The notes beneath the pieces are model-generated. The model saw only the letters and a program-made list of their open reading frames with translations. It made no database searches and was not told the origin of the DNA. 64,000 bases of DNA from Corallococcus coralloides DSM 2259. Lineage in GTDB: Bacteria > Myxococcota > Myxococcia > Myxococcales > Myxococcaceae. A program made the translations under genes and the position numbers. Where the stretch lies: contig NC_017030.1 in the NCBI RefSeq assembly GCF_000255295.1, forward strand, positions 9,336,328 through 9,400,327, in the 5' to 3' direction. This document shows, in pieces, positions 1-7,890 of this stretch; the stretch's first letter is position 1; each line of letters opens with the position of its first letter.

Positions 1-1256
1 CCGTTCTCCAGCGAGCCATTGAGGAGGAAGAGCAGCGCGGCGGCGCAGTTGTCGGTGAAGAAGTAGTAGCCCAGGTAGCCGCGACGCTCGAGCTCCCAGA
101 TGCGCTCCAGCATGCGCTGGGACTCACCGGGCGTGAGGTTCAGCCGGAAGCGGCGGATGGTGCGCTGCTCCAGCTCCAGCGACTCGTGGGTGATGTCGCC
201 CAGGGTGCCGGTGAGGAAGACGGTGCTGTAGCCGCCCGTCATGCCCTTCATCAGGTAGCCCAGGCCCTTCTCCTCCATGCCGGTGAGGGCTACGAGTTGC
301 ACGACGCGCTCGAAGCCGGGGCCCTGCACCGTGGTGCCTTCGCGCCAGACCGGGCGCAGGAGCAGGTGGCCGAAGAGGGACTGGGGCTGACGGCCCGTGG
401 CCGCGACGAGCAGGACCTCCAGGTGGGAGAGCGCATCCGCTTCCGCCCACGTGTCGAAGGCCGGGCAATCTCCCCGCGCGGGCAGCGTGCCCAGGCGCGC
501 CTCCGAGATGAACTCCGACAGGGCGCGCGTCTTGGACAGCTCCTGACAGCGCACCTGATCATCCTCGGGCAACGCATCCGGGCGCAGGGACTCCACGGGG
601 ACGAACAGCTCCTCCGCGAACGTGACGAGGTCCAGCGAGGCGCTCGCCTGCCCCCGGGCGCGGCTGAAAGCCCCCGCGTAGGTGATGCTCGCGGTCTCCT
701 TCCACGTGAGGGGGCGCTCGAAGGGGAGCAGCCATCCGTCCAGCCTGCGCCACTGGGGACGCTTGCTCCAGCCGCGCGCGTCGTCCCAGCGCTGCATCAC
801 GGCGTGCACCACGGCGCGGCGGCGCCACAGCTGTTCGGCCTCCGTGTCGGTGAGCCGTGACAGACGCAGCGTGGCCCGGCGCTCCTCGGAAGGCGCGTAG
901 CGGTAGAGGTGGAACTGCTCGCGCTGCTCCGACCAGTCCGGACGGGCCTTCGTGCCGTCACCCAGGCCCAGCGGCGCGGGCTCCACGTGGAGCACGAACT
1001 CCAACCGGCCTCCAGGTGGACGGCGCATCGCGGGAGGCAGGGCGGCGAGCCCCGCCTCCACGTCCGAGACCAGCGAGGCATCCCGCGCCGCGGCACCACG
1101 CAGGACGATGCCCGACGTGGCCTCCAGCGCCGCGACCCGTTCGGCCAGGACGACCTCCGGGGACAGCTTCTTCAAGAACGCCGGCACCGCCAGGTGGCCC
1201 AGGGGTTCTTGAGCCTGCGCGCTCACGGGCAACAGCAGCACCGTGAGCCATCCCAT
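1..1256 (-). CDS. DUF4105 / Lnb-type periplasmic domain protein (C-terminus outside window)
   Basis: The reading frame is open from an ATG at 1256 through the left edge, so about 418 residues are visible and the C-terminus is missing. It begins with a signal peptide (MGWLTVLLLPVSAQAQ). Further in there is an SLFGHLLLR segment and, near the window edge, YYFFTDNCAAALL. These two are typical of the DUF4105 family (Lnb N-terminal periplasmic domain), where His and Cys residues at these places are thought to be catalytic. Lnb-type enzymes modify lipoprotein N-termini, but many DUF4105 proteins are uncharacterised, so an acyltransferase role is only inferred. The gene starts 17 nt after the stop of the Ser-rich lipoprotein gene and is probably co-transcribed with it. 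Confidence 0.75.
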   Translation of the reverse strand, partial: MGWLTVLLLPVSAQAQEPLGHLAVPAFLKKLSPEVVLAERVAALEATSGIVLRGAAARDASLVSDVEAGLAALPPAMRRPPGGRLEFVLHVEPAPLGLGDGTKARPDWSEQREQFHLYRYAPSEERRATLRLSRLTDTEAEQLWRRRAVVHAVMQRWDDARGWSKRPQWRRLDGWLLPFERPLTWKETASITYAGAFSRARGQASASLDLVTFAEELFVPVESLRPDALPEDDQVRCQELSKTRALSEFISEARLGTLPARGDCPAFDTWAEADALSHLEVLLVAATGRQPQSLFGHLLLRPVWREGTTVQGPGFERVVQLVALTGMEEKGLGYLMKGMTGGYSTVFLTGTLGDITHESLELEQRTIRRFRLNLTPGESQRMLERIWELERRGYLGYYFFTDNCAAALLFLLNGSLEN

Positions 1257-1273
1257 CCACGCTGGGCGGGGCC

Positions 1274-2251
1274 TCACTGGAGGGCCTCGGCCGTTTGGGG
1301 CGCCCCCTCCTGTTCCAGGATGAAGGCCTGACGGTCCTCTTCGAGCCGGGGTTCGGTGCGCGCCAGCTGGCCCACGCGCTCCAGCCAGGCGCGGGCGCGC
1401 TCGGGCGTCAGCGTCTTCGCATCCGCCATCATCAGCAGCTCCTTGCGGTGCGTGCGCAGCAGCTTGCCGAAGACATCCAGGTTCTCACGGCGGATGCGCG
1501 CCGCCTGCGCCAGGTCCTCCACCGTCGGGCCCGCGCCCAGCGCCAGGTCCTCTCGCAGCTGGTGCGTGCGGGCTCGCAGGTACACCTGGGCCGCGTGCCC
1601 CACTTCCTTCGGAGAGGGAGAGGGCCGCTTGTTCTTGCGCCGCTCCGCTCGCGCGTACGACTGCCAGATGACGATGCCCAGGCCCATCACCGTCAGCGCC
1701 ACCGTGGCTGTCGACAGGAGCTGATTCTCGCGGCCGTTGCTGCTCTCGCTGCGCGTGCGCGAGTCGTCGCCCTGGTCCACCTGGTTCGACTCGCTGCTGC
1801 CCGCGTTGCTGTGCTCGCTGGAGTCCGAGGAGTCGCTTGAGTCCGAGGAGTCGCTGGAGCCCGAGGAGTCGCTTGAGTCGCTAGAGCCCGAGTCCGACTT
1901 GCTCGAATCCCCGTGGCTGGAGTTGCCCGAGTCGGAGTCGCTGGACTCGCCCGAGCCCGACTCGCTGGAGCCCTCGTCGCTGGAGCCGTTGGAGTCCGAC
2001 TTGCTCGAATCCCCACCGCTGGAGTTGCCCGAGTCGGACTTGCTGGAGTCGCCCTGACTGGAGTCCCCCTGGCTGGAGTTGCCCGAGTCCGATTGGCTGG
2101 AGTCACCCTGGCTCGAAGCGCCCGACTCCGAGGAGTTGCCCGAGTCCGATACCTCCGCGGACCTCAAGCCCGCGGCGGGCCCGCGACACCCCACGGCGAG
2201 CATCAGCATCGACGCCGTCACCACGCGCTTCCACGAAGACTTCGTCCGCAT
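1274..2251 (-). CDS. Ser/Asp/Gly-repeat lipoprotein with one transmembrane helix
   Basis: The chosen start (MRTKSSWKR) is eight codons inside the longest frame. It gives a 325-residue product with a lipoprotein signal ending LMLAVGC. Next comes a region of roughly 120 residues built almost only from Ser, Asp, Gly, Asn, Gln and Lys in short units such as GDSSKSDSGNSS. A single hydrophobic helix (around VALTVMGLGIVIW) and a basic, Ala/Arg/Glu-rich helical domain of about 110 residues follow. The low-complexity stretch looks like a flexible extracellular or periplasmic linker. The order of lipid anchor, linker and internal helix is odd, because the C-terminal domain would then lie across a membrane. 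No family recognised. Likely in one operon with the DUF4105 gene. Confidence 0.7.
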   Translation of the reverse strand: MRTKSSWKRVVTASMLMLAVGCRGPAAGLRSAEVSDSGNSSESGASSQGDSSQSDSGNSSQGDSSQGDSSKSDSGNSSGGDSSKSDSNGSSDEGSSESGSGESSDSDSGNSSHGDSSKSDSGSSDSSDSSGSSDSSDSSDSSDSSEHSNAGSSESNQVDQGDDSRTRSESSNGRENQLLSTATVALTVMGLGIVIWQSYARAERRKNKRPSPSPKEVGHAAQVYLRARTHQLREDLALGAGPTVEDLAQAARIRRENLDVFGKLLRTHRKELLMMADAKTLTPERARAWLERVGQLARTEPRLEEDRQAFILEQEGAPQTAEALQ

Positions 2252-2394
2252 CCATCCCCCTCGAAAGGGCGCCACCGGGCCTGGCGCCAGCCAGTGCCCT
2301 AGCCAACCGCATGCCGGGCGCTGGATTGTGCATTATCGGGAGGTTGCTGGATCGTCTGACGCGACACGGCGCGAAAATCAGCCTCCGGGGTGCG

Positions 2395-3750
2395 TCACGC
2401 GCTTCGCGCCCCTGTTTCACCGCGGGTGTGACGGACACCCTCCAGGAAGAGACGTTTCAGATAGGGATTGAGGAAACGCCCCTCCGGGTCCAGTTGCTCG
2501 CGCACGCGCTGGAAGTCATCCCAGCGGGGATACAGATGTTTCAGCGTCTCCGCCGTCTGGGTGTGCAGCTTGCCCCAGTGCGGCCGGCCACCGTGGTTGC
2601 GGAAGATGGCCTCCGCGCCGGAGAAGTAGGGCTCCAGCGGCATGCCCTGGTACTGATGCACCGCGATGAACGCGCGGTCCCCGCCGTGCGCCGGGCTGAG
2701 GAACACGTCGTCGCCGCGCACGAAGCGGTACTCCACCGGGAAGTGCACGGGCAGCTGCTCGCGCGTGATGTATTCGGACAGCTCGCGCAGGCAGTCCGGC
2801 CCGCGCTCCACCGGCACGGCGTATTCCATCTCCTGGAAGCGCACGAGCCGCGGCGTGGCGAACAGCGTGTGGCTCTGTCCCGCCAGCACGCCTTCCGACG
2901 CCAGCTTCGCCGACAGCCGGCTCACCGGCGCGCACCACGCCGGCCGCATCCGGCACGCACGGCTCACCGCGCCGAAGACCGCGTTCTCCATCACCATCTC
3001 GCTGAACCAGCGCCCCACGCCCACCCCGTGCGGGGTCTCGTCCGTGAGGTCCATCGCCTTCGTCATCACGCGGTCGGAGTGCGGGAACCAGAAGAACTCG
3101 TAGTGCCGGTGACGCGCCCGCGCTTCATCCAGGCCCGCGAGGCACTCCTCCAGCGCCAGGTTCCGCCGCGTCAGCCGCAGCCGGTACGCGGGCAGCAAGC
3201 GCAGCCGCACCCGCGTCACCACGCCCAGCGCGCCCAGGGACACGCGCGCGGCCTGGAGCAGCTCCGGCGACGCGTCCTCCGAGCACGTCACCTCGTCCCC
3301 GCTCGCCGTGACGAGCGTCATCTCCGCCGCCTGCGTGGAGAGGATGCCCAGGCCCACGCCCGTGCCGTGCGTGCCCGTGCCCAGCGCGCCGCCCAGCGAC
3401 TGCTTGTTGATGTCGCCCAGGTTCTCCATCGCGAGCCCGTGCGACGCGAGCAGCGTGCCCAGCTCGCGCAGGTTCGTGCCCGCCCACACCACGGCCTCGC
3501 GCGTGCGGTCGTCCACGGACACCAGGCCTCGCAGCGCTTCGAGCGACACCATCGTCTCGTCCGTCGCGCACAGCGGCGGGAACGAGTGGCCGCTGCCCAC
3601 CACGCGCACGGTGCGCGACTGGGCGCTGGCGTCGCGGAGCGCGGCCTTCAAGGCGTCCACGGAGTCCGGCTGGAGGAAGCCGGAGGGATGGGCCACCACC
3701 GCGCCGGACCAGTTGCGCCACGTCTTCGTCTTCGCCGCCTCGGTCGTCAT
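2395..3750 (-). CDS. FAD-linked aldonolactone oxidase family protein (D-arabinono-1,4-lactone oxidase-like)
   Basis: This 451-residue protein has the two-part layout of the VAO/PCMH flavoprotein family. The N-terminal FAD-binding domain carries VVGSGHSF (His55, the position that covalently binds FAD in this family). The ALO-type C-terminal domain contains HWGK and a closing DPEGRFLNPYL motif. Enzymes of this family oxidise sugar-acid lactones such as L-gulono-, L-galactono- or D-arabinono-1,4-lactone; the substrate here cannot be read from sequence. Its start lies 4 nt after the stop of the PLP aldolase-like gene upstream, so the two are one transcription unit. The same pairing occurs in actinobacteria, as I recall, which suggests a shared pathway. 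Confidence 0.88.
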   Translation of the reverse strand: MTTEAAKTKTWRNWSGAVVAHPSGFLQPDSVDALKAALRDASAQSRTVRVVGSGHSFPPLCATDETMVSLEALRGLVSVDDRTREAVVWAGTNLRELGTLLASHGLAMENLGDINKQSLGGALGTGTHGTGVGLGILSTQAAEMTLVTASGDEVTCSEDASPELLQAARVSLGALGVVTRVRLRLLPAYRLRLTRRNLALEECLAGLDEARARHRHYEFFWFPHSDRVMTKAMDLTDETPHGVGVGRWFSEMVMENAVFGAVSRACRMRPAWCAPVSRLSAKLASEGVLAGQSHTLFATPRLVRFQEMEYAVPVERGPDCLRELSEYITREQLPVHFPVEYRFVRGDDVFLSPAHGGDRAFIAVHQYQGMPLEPYFSGAEAIFRNHGGRPHWGKLHTQTAETLKHLYPRWDDFQRVREQLDPEGRFLNPYLKRLFLEGVRHTRGETGARSA

Positions 3751-3754
3751 GCCG

Positions 3755-4930
3755 TCACCCCCATTCGCCCCGGTAGGTCGGGACCTCTTCCACGACGCGG
3801 CCGCCGGAGATGAGCAGCAGCGTGCGGAAGTGCTCGCACACCTCGCCCGCCTTCGCGTGCCGGAAGAACACCGGCGCGCCCAGGGACAGCGGCACCGGCC
3901 CCGCGTACGCGATGGGCGTCTGCACCTCGCCCGCGCCCTCCAGCGGAAGGAGCTTCGCGCCCTCGGGAAGGTAGGGCACGGGCAGCTTGTCCACGCCCGC
4001 CGAGCCGGAGGCCACGAAGCCTCCCCCCTGGAGCGTGAAGAGGCCCGGGCCGGGACGCCGCGTCACGGGGATGGCGAACGCCACCGCGGGCTGGTGCTGG
4101 AAGCCGCGGTAGCCATCGAAGAGCGCGGGCGAGTACAGGCCGCTGCCCGCGGTGAGCTCGGTGACGCTCGCGTCCTGGCGTGTGGACTCCAGGCTGCCGG
4201 TGCCGCCGCCGTTCACGAAGCGCGGCGCGAACCCCGCGTCCTTGAGCGCGGCCACCACCGCCTGCCTGCGCGAGTGCACACGGCCCACCGAGCCCCGCTT
4301 GAGCGCGCGGATGACCACGTTCTTCGGCCCCGCGTGCGGCGCGGCGTCCGGCACGCCCGCGAGCTGCGCCTCGTAGCCCATGACGCCCGCGAGGAAGACG
4401 GCGTCCCCTTCCGCCGCGATGCTCTTCGCCACCGCCAGCGCGTCCTCCGGCGAGCGCACCGGCGAGCGGTGCACCCCGAAGCGCAGCCCGGGCAGGTCCA
4501 CGGACAGGTCCACGTCCAGGCACAGCGGCGCTCGCGTCCCATGACGGCGGGCCGCCCGGGCGGCGAGCGCCACGTGCTCGGCCGAGTCCACCATCAGCGT
4601 CACGGGCGCTGGCGGCCGGCACAGTTCCGCCAGGGCCTCGGCATCCACCACGGGGTAGCCCATGAGCAGGTCGCTAAAGCCGCGCTCGCGCAGGTGCACG
4701 GCCTCGTCGGCGCTGAAGCACATGAGGCCCTGGAAGCCGGGATGCCCGTCGAGCACGCGCCGCAGCAGCGCGACGCACCGCACCGACTTCGTGGCCACCC
4801 GCACCGGCAACCCGCCCGCGCGCCGCACCAGCGCCGCCGCGTTCTCGTTCAGCAGGTCCAGGTCCGCGAAGGCCAGGGGCAGCCTCCGTCCCTCCAGCGC
4901 CTGGGCGTAGTAGGCGTAATCACGCGGCAT
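3755..4930 (-). CDS. PLP-dependent amino acid aldolase/deaminase (D-threonine aldolase/D-serine dehydratase-like, alanine racemase fold)
   Basis: The start at 4930 (MPRDYAYYAQ) is preferred over a longer frame because GGAGG lies eight bases upstream. The 391-residue product has the alanine-racemase-type TIM barrel with VATKSVR, where Lys48 should form the PLP Schiff base. A C-terminal beta domain follows, ending in a region with conserved His (FFRHAKAGEVCEHF) that in D-threonine aldolases and D-serine dehydratases helps bind a metal. Related proteins are usually annotated as 'amino acid deaminase/aldolase'. The gene is coupled to the lactone oxidase gene (4 nt gap). The exact substrate is unknown. 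Confidence 0.82.
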   Translation of the reverse strand: MPRDYAYYAQALEGRRLPLAFADLDLLNENAAALVRRAGGLPVRVATKSVRCVALLRRVLDGHPGFQGLMCFSADEAVHLRERGFSDLLMGYPVVDAEALAELCRPPAPVTLMVDSAEHVALAARAARRHGTRAPLCLDVDLSVDLPGLRFGVHRSPVRSPEDALAVAKSIAAEGDAVFLAGVMGYEAQLAGVPDAAPHAGPKNVVIRALKRGSVGRVHSRRQAVVAALKDAGFAPRFVNGGGTGSLESTRQDASVTELTAGSGLYSPALFDGYRGFQHQPAVAFAIPVTRRPGPGLFTLQGGGFVASGSAGVDKLPVPYLPEGAKLLPLEGAGEVQTPIAYAGPVPLSLGAPVFFRHAKAGEVCEHFRTLLLISGGRVVEEVPTYRGEWG

Positions 4931-5319
4931 GTCAGGGCCTCCGGGCGCGGGCACGACGGGAGCGGATATCATCGCCGCGCCCCGTCAGGTCCGGGGCCCG
5001 CCGGCACCGGGCGCGTGGGGTGGTGGACAGGCGGGGACAGGAGCGGGAAAAGGGGCAGCGCGCCGGACATCCCTGGGGGAACGCCCGGCGCGCGCACACG
5101 CGGATACTTCGACTCCTGGGTCGGCCCACCCCCCCGGAAGGGCACGGACCGCCATGGTGCCGCCAGCCGAAAGTCATTTCTATTGAGGAAATCACGCGAG
5201 TCCTAAACGACTCGGGGGGCAAGTAATCACTTCCCACCTGGACAGGCGGAAGAAGCACTGATTCCACTCCCGACCTCACACGTCTTCCAATTGGCCCCAA
5301 CGGCTATAGTAAGTAAATC
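4931..5319. other. Divergent intergenic region upstream of the LuxR-type regulator
   Basis: These 389 bases lie between two divergent genes. The part from about 5150 to 5320 is clearly richer in A/T than its surroundings. It holds an inverted repeat CGAGTC-6 nt-GACTCG at 5197-5214, a possible operator or short hairpin, and a TATAGT box at 5305-5310 ten bases before the GTG start of the regulator gene. If that box is a -10 element the transcript would be nearly leaderless; no convincing -35 element is visible. No coding frame is supported here. Confidence 0.4.
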
Positions 5320-6447
5320 GTGATTGATTTGATTTCCGAGGACCAACGCCTCTTGCAGGAGCTGGAGGGCCTGCTGGAGGGGTTGGAGCCCGGCTCCGAG
5401 GCCCTGCCGACGGTCCTCGCCGCGCTCCGAAGCGCCCTGCGCGCGGAGCGGACGGCGGCCTACGGCGTGGACGTGGGCCCGGACCGCTATCACACGGCAT
5501 TCGTGCACGGCGTGGGCTTCCCGCAGCCGCCCTCCGTCCTCACCGAGGCCTTCGACGCGGCGCTGCCGCCTGCGGGGAGCCACTTTGGCTACTTCGATCC
5601 CGCGCGTCCGCCGCTGGCGCAGCGCAACCGCGCGATGCGCTTCTCACCCCTGGGAATGTCGGAGCCGCTGCGGGCCCTGCCCATCACCGGCGAGGGCGAG
5701 GGCCCTCTGTGGGAGCGGCTGGGCTTGAGCGAGGCGGAGTGGGAGCACGCGCGGACGCAGCTGTCCGGGTATGCCTCCAGCCTCTACCGGCAGTTGGGAT
5801 TGGAGCAGCTGGCGCAGCTGCGGGTGCTGGTGTGTGAAGGCGACATGATGCTGGGCTGGGTGGGCGCCTTCCGGGCCGAGCCCTTCACGGAGCGGGAGCA
5901 GCGGCTGTTGCAGGCGCTGACGCCCTCCATCCAGCGGCGGATGGCCATGGACCGGCGGCTGCGCGAGGCGGGCCTGCTGGGACCGGCCCTGGGCGCGGCG
6001 CTGGAGGTGCTGGGGCGGCCCGCGTGGGTCGTCACGTTCAGCGGCCGGGTGATGCACGCGAACAAGGCGGGTCAGGCGCGGTGGGAGCAGGACTCCCAGG
6101 CGCTGGCGGCGCAGGTGCGCGAGTGTCTGCGGAGCCCGCCGGGCACGGGGCCGCTGTTCTCCTCCGGGCCGCTGCGCACGCAGGGGCTGCCGGACCACTA
6201 CCTGGTGCTGGACCCCGGGCCTCCGATGGAGCCGACCTCGCGCCTGCCGGTGCTGAGCCAGCGCTGGGGGCTCACCGCGCGCGAGGCGCAGGTGCTGGAG
6301 CACGTGGTGCAGGGAGAGACGAACAAGGCCATCGCCCTGCACCTGGGCTGCGCCGAGCGCACGGTGGAGGTGCACGTCACGCACCTCCTGAACAAGGCGC
6401 AGGTGGAGAGCCGCTCCGCGCTCATCTCGCGCTTCTTCCAATCCTGA
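5320..6447 (+). CDS. LuxR-family transcriptional regulator
   Basis: The 375-residue protein starts at a GTG without a clear ribosome binding site. The last 65 residues form a LuxR/GerE helix-turn-helix (WGLTAREAQVLEHVVQGETN, then KAIALHLG and ERTVEVHVTHLLNKA). The N-terminal 280 residues look like a GAF/PAS-type sensing region without a receiver Asp, followed by a PAS-like segment around PAWVVTFSGRVMHANKAG. It is therefore likely a ligand- or redox-responsive regulator rather than a two-component regulator. The inverted repeat at 5197-5214 could be its own site. A metallophosphoesterase gene follows 42 nt downstream on the same strand. Confidence 0.85.
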   Translation: MIDLISEDQRLLQELEGLLEGLEPGSEALPTVLAALRSALRAERTAAYGVDVGPDRYHTAFVHGVGFPQPPSVLTEAFDAALPPAGSHFGYFDPARPPLAQRNRAMRFSPLGMSEPLRALPITGEGEGPLWERLGLSEAEWEHARTQLSGYASSLYRQLGLEQLAQLRVLVCEGDMMLGWVGAFRAEPFTEREQRLLQALTPSIQRRMAMDRRLREAGLLGPALGAALEVLGRPAWVVTFSGRVMHANKAGQARWEQDSQALAAQVRECLRSPPGTGPLFSSGPLRTQGLPDHYLVLDPGPPMEPTSRLPVLSQRWGLTAREAQVLEHVVQGETNKAIALHLGCAERTVEVHVTHLLNKAQVESRSALISRFFQS

Positions 6448-6489
6448 TGGGCCGGTGGGCATGTCCCGGCGCATGACTAGGATGGAGGG

Positions 6490-7638
6490 ATGGACGAAGC
6501 GCTCTTGAGGAAGGCGCTGGCTCGCGCCGACGCGGCGGTGGCGAAGGGGCCGCACGCGCTGGCGGCGGATGGCCAGCGCCGCACGCTGCATGTGGCGATG
6601 GGGGACCCGCAGGCGGACTTCGACCGGGTGCTCTCCATCCTCTCGCTGCACGGGCTGCTGGACGAAGAGGGAGGGCTGCGGCCGCACGTGTGCCTGGTGT
6701 CCGTGGGCGACCACTTCGACTGGGGGCCCGCGGCGGACCGGGAGCGCGTGGCCCGGAGCGCACTGCGGCTGGTCGCGTGGCTCGCGTCCCATCCGGCGGA
6801 TCAGGCCGTGATGCTCCTGGGCAACCACGACCTGGGCCGCGTGGGGGAGTTGGCGGACTTCACGGATGCAACGTTCCGCGCCGCGCGGGTGGAGGCGGAC
6901 CGGGTCTACGCGGGGGACGACACCGACGCGGCGGCGGAGCGGGCCTTCCTCCAGCGCTGGCCTGGATTGCCGAGCGCGGAGCTGGCGGCGCGGGACTTCA
7001 GCACCTGGACCGAGGAGCAGCGCGCGTGGGTGGAGCACCTGCTGCGCGCACGGCGCTTCCGCGTGGCGCATGCGGCCGGGGACTCGCTGCTGGTGCTGCA
7101 CGCGGGCGTCACTCGCGAGGATCTGGGGGTCGTGGGGCTCGAGCCTGAACGATGGGCGGATGCACGCGCGGTGACGGAGGCGCTCAACGGCGTGATGGAT
7201 CGGGCGGTGGCGGCGTGGAAGGGCGGGCCGCTCGTGCTGCCGGGGCTGCACCATCCGGGCAATGCGAAGGATGGCGAGGGAGTGGGCATCTTCTACCAGC
7301 GGCCCAGCCTCGCCGCGGAGGATGGGGAGCGCGTGCGGGGAACGCCCCGGCGCAGGTTCGATCCCCGGAGGTTGCCGCTCGGGTTGACCCAGGTGGTGGG
7401 CCACACGCGGGACAAGCGGGTACGGGAGCTGGTGTCACCCGGTCCCACGCGCGATGGAGTGCTGCGCCACCTGGTGACGGACGGGTCGCGCGTGGACTAC
7501 GCGCACGGTCCGCCGCCCGTGACGGGTCCGGGCGAGGCGGTGATGGTGTTCACCGACGGAGCCATGCGCGAGGGCCGCGCGGAGGACTTCGAGCTGCTCG
7601 ACCTGGAGGCCCGTCGCGCGGTGCCGCTGGCTCCGTGA
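6490..7638 (+). CDS. Calcineurin-like metallophosphoesterase
   Basis: This 382-residue protein contains the metal-binding motifs of the metallophosphoesterase superfamily: MGDPQ, then SVGDHFDWG, then LLGNHDLG, and later HAGVTRED and VVGHTRDK. Together these supply the Asp, His and Asn residues of a two-metal centre. The arrangement resembles bacterial Ser/Thr protein phosphatase or Ap4A-hydrolase-type enzymes, but the substrate is not apparent. There is no signal peptide, so it should act in the cytoplasm. The gene lies 42 nt behind the LuxR-type regulator and may be co-transcribed with it. Confidence 0.85.
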   Translation: MDEALLRKALARADAAVAKGPHALAADGQRRTLHVAMGDPQADFDRVLSILSLHGLLDEEGGLRPHVCLVSVGDHFDWGPAADRERVARSALRLVAWLASHPADQAVMLLGNHDLGRVGELADFTDATFRAARVEADRVYAGDDTDAAAERAFLQRWPGLPSAELAARDFSTWTEEQRAWVEHLLRARRFRVAHAAGDSLLVLHAGVTREDLGVVGLEPERWADARAVTEALNGVMDRAVAAWKGGPLVLPGLHHPGNAKDGEGVGIFYQRPSLAAEDGERVRGTPRRRFDPRRLPLGLTQVVGHTRDKRVRELVSPGPTRDGVLRHLVTDGSRVDYAHGPPPVTGPGEAVMVFTDGAMREGRAEDFELLDLEARRAVPLAP

Positions 7639-7672
7639 ACGTTCGCGCGGGGAAGGCTGATCAGCGTGAGCG

Positions 7673-7890
7673 CCCTTCGCGTGCATCGTATTCACGCACG
7701 CCTGGGTGCGTTGTTCGGCGTGGCTGCTCTTCGCGAGCGTCGCACTCACGCACGCGCGGGTGCGGACTGTTCGGCGTGGATGCCCCTCGCGTGCGTTGAA
7801 TCCATGCACAAACGTGGGTGCACGTTGTTCGACGCGGCCATCCTTCGCGCGTGCCGCATGCGTGGCACGCGCGAAGGCTCGTGCATTCGT
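7673..7890. repeat. Degenerate tandem repeat, four units of 54, 56, 58 and a partial unit
   Basis: A unit beginning with (C)TTCGCG or CTCGCG, continuing with CACGCACGC and GGGTGCG and ending with TTGTTCGGCGTGG, recurs in register. The TCGCG anchors are at 7677, 7731, 7787 and 7845, so the spacing is 54, 56 and 58 bases. The last unit is partial and ends in the start of an inverted sequence (GCGTGGCACGCGCGAAGG). It fills the gap between the metallophosphoesterase and the thioredoxin lipoprotein genes, which converge here. Frames through it give only repetitive Arg/His/Thr-rich peptides on both strands, so I do not call it coding. Confidence 0.75.

Noticed and set aside
7673-7890. CRISPR array
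   Set aside because: Repeat units vary along their full length and have no constant repeat with unique spacers; no cas genes nearby.
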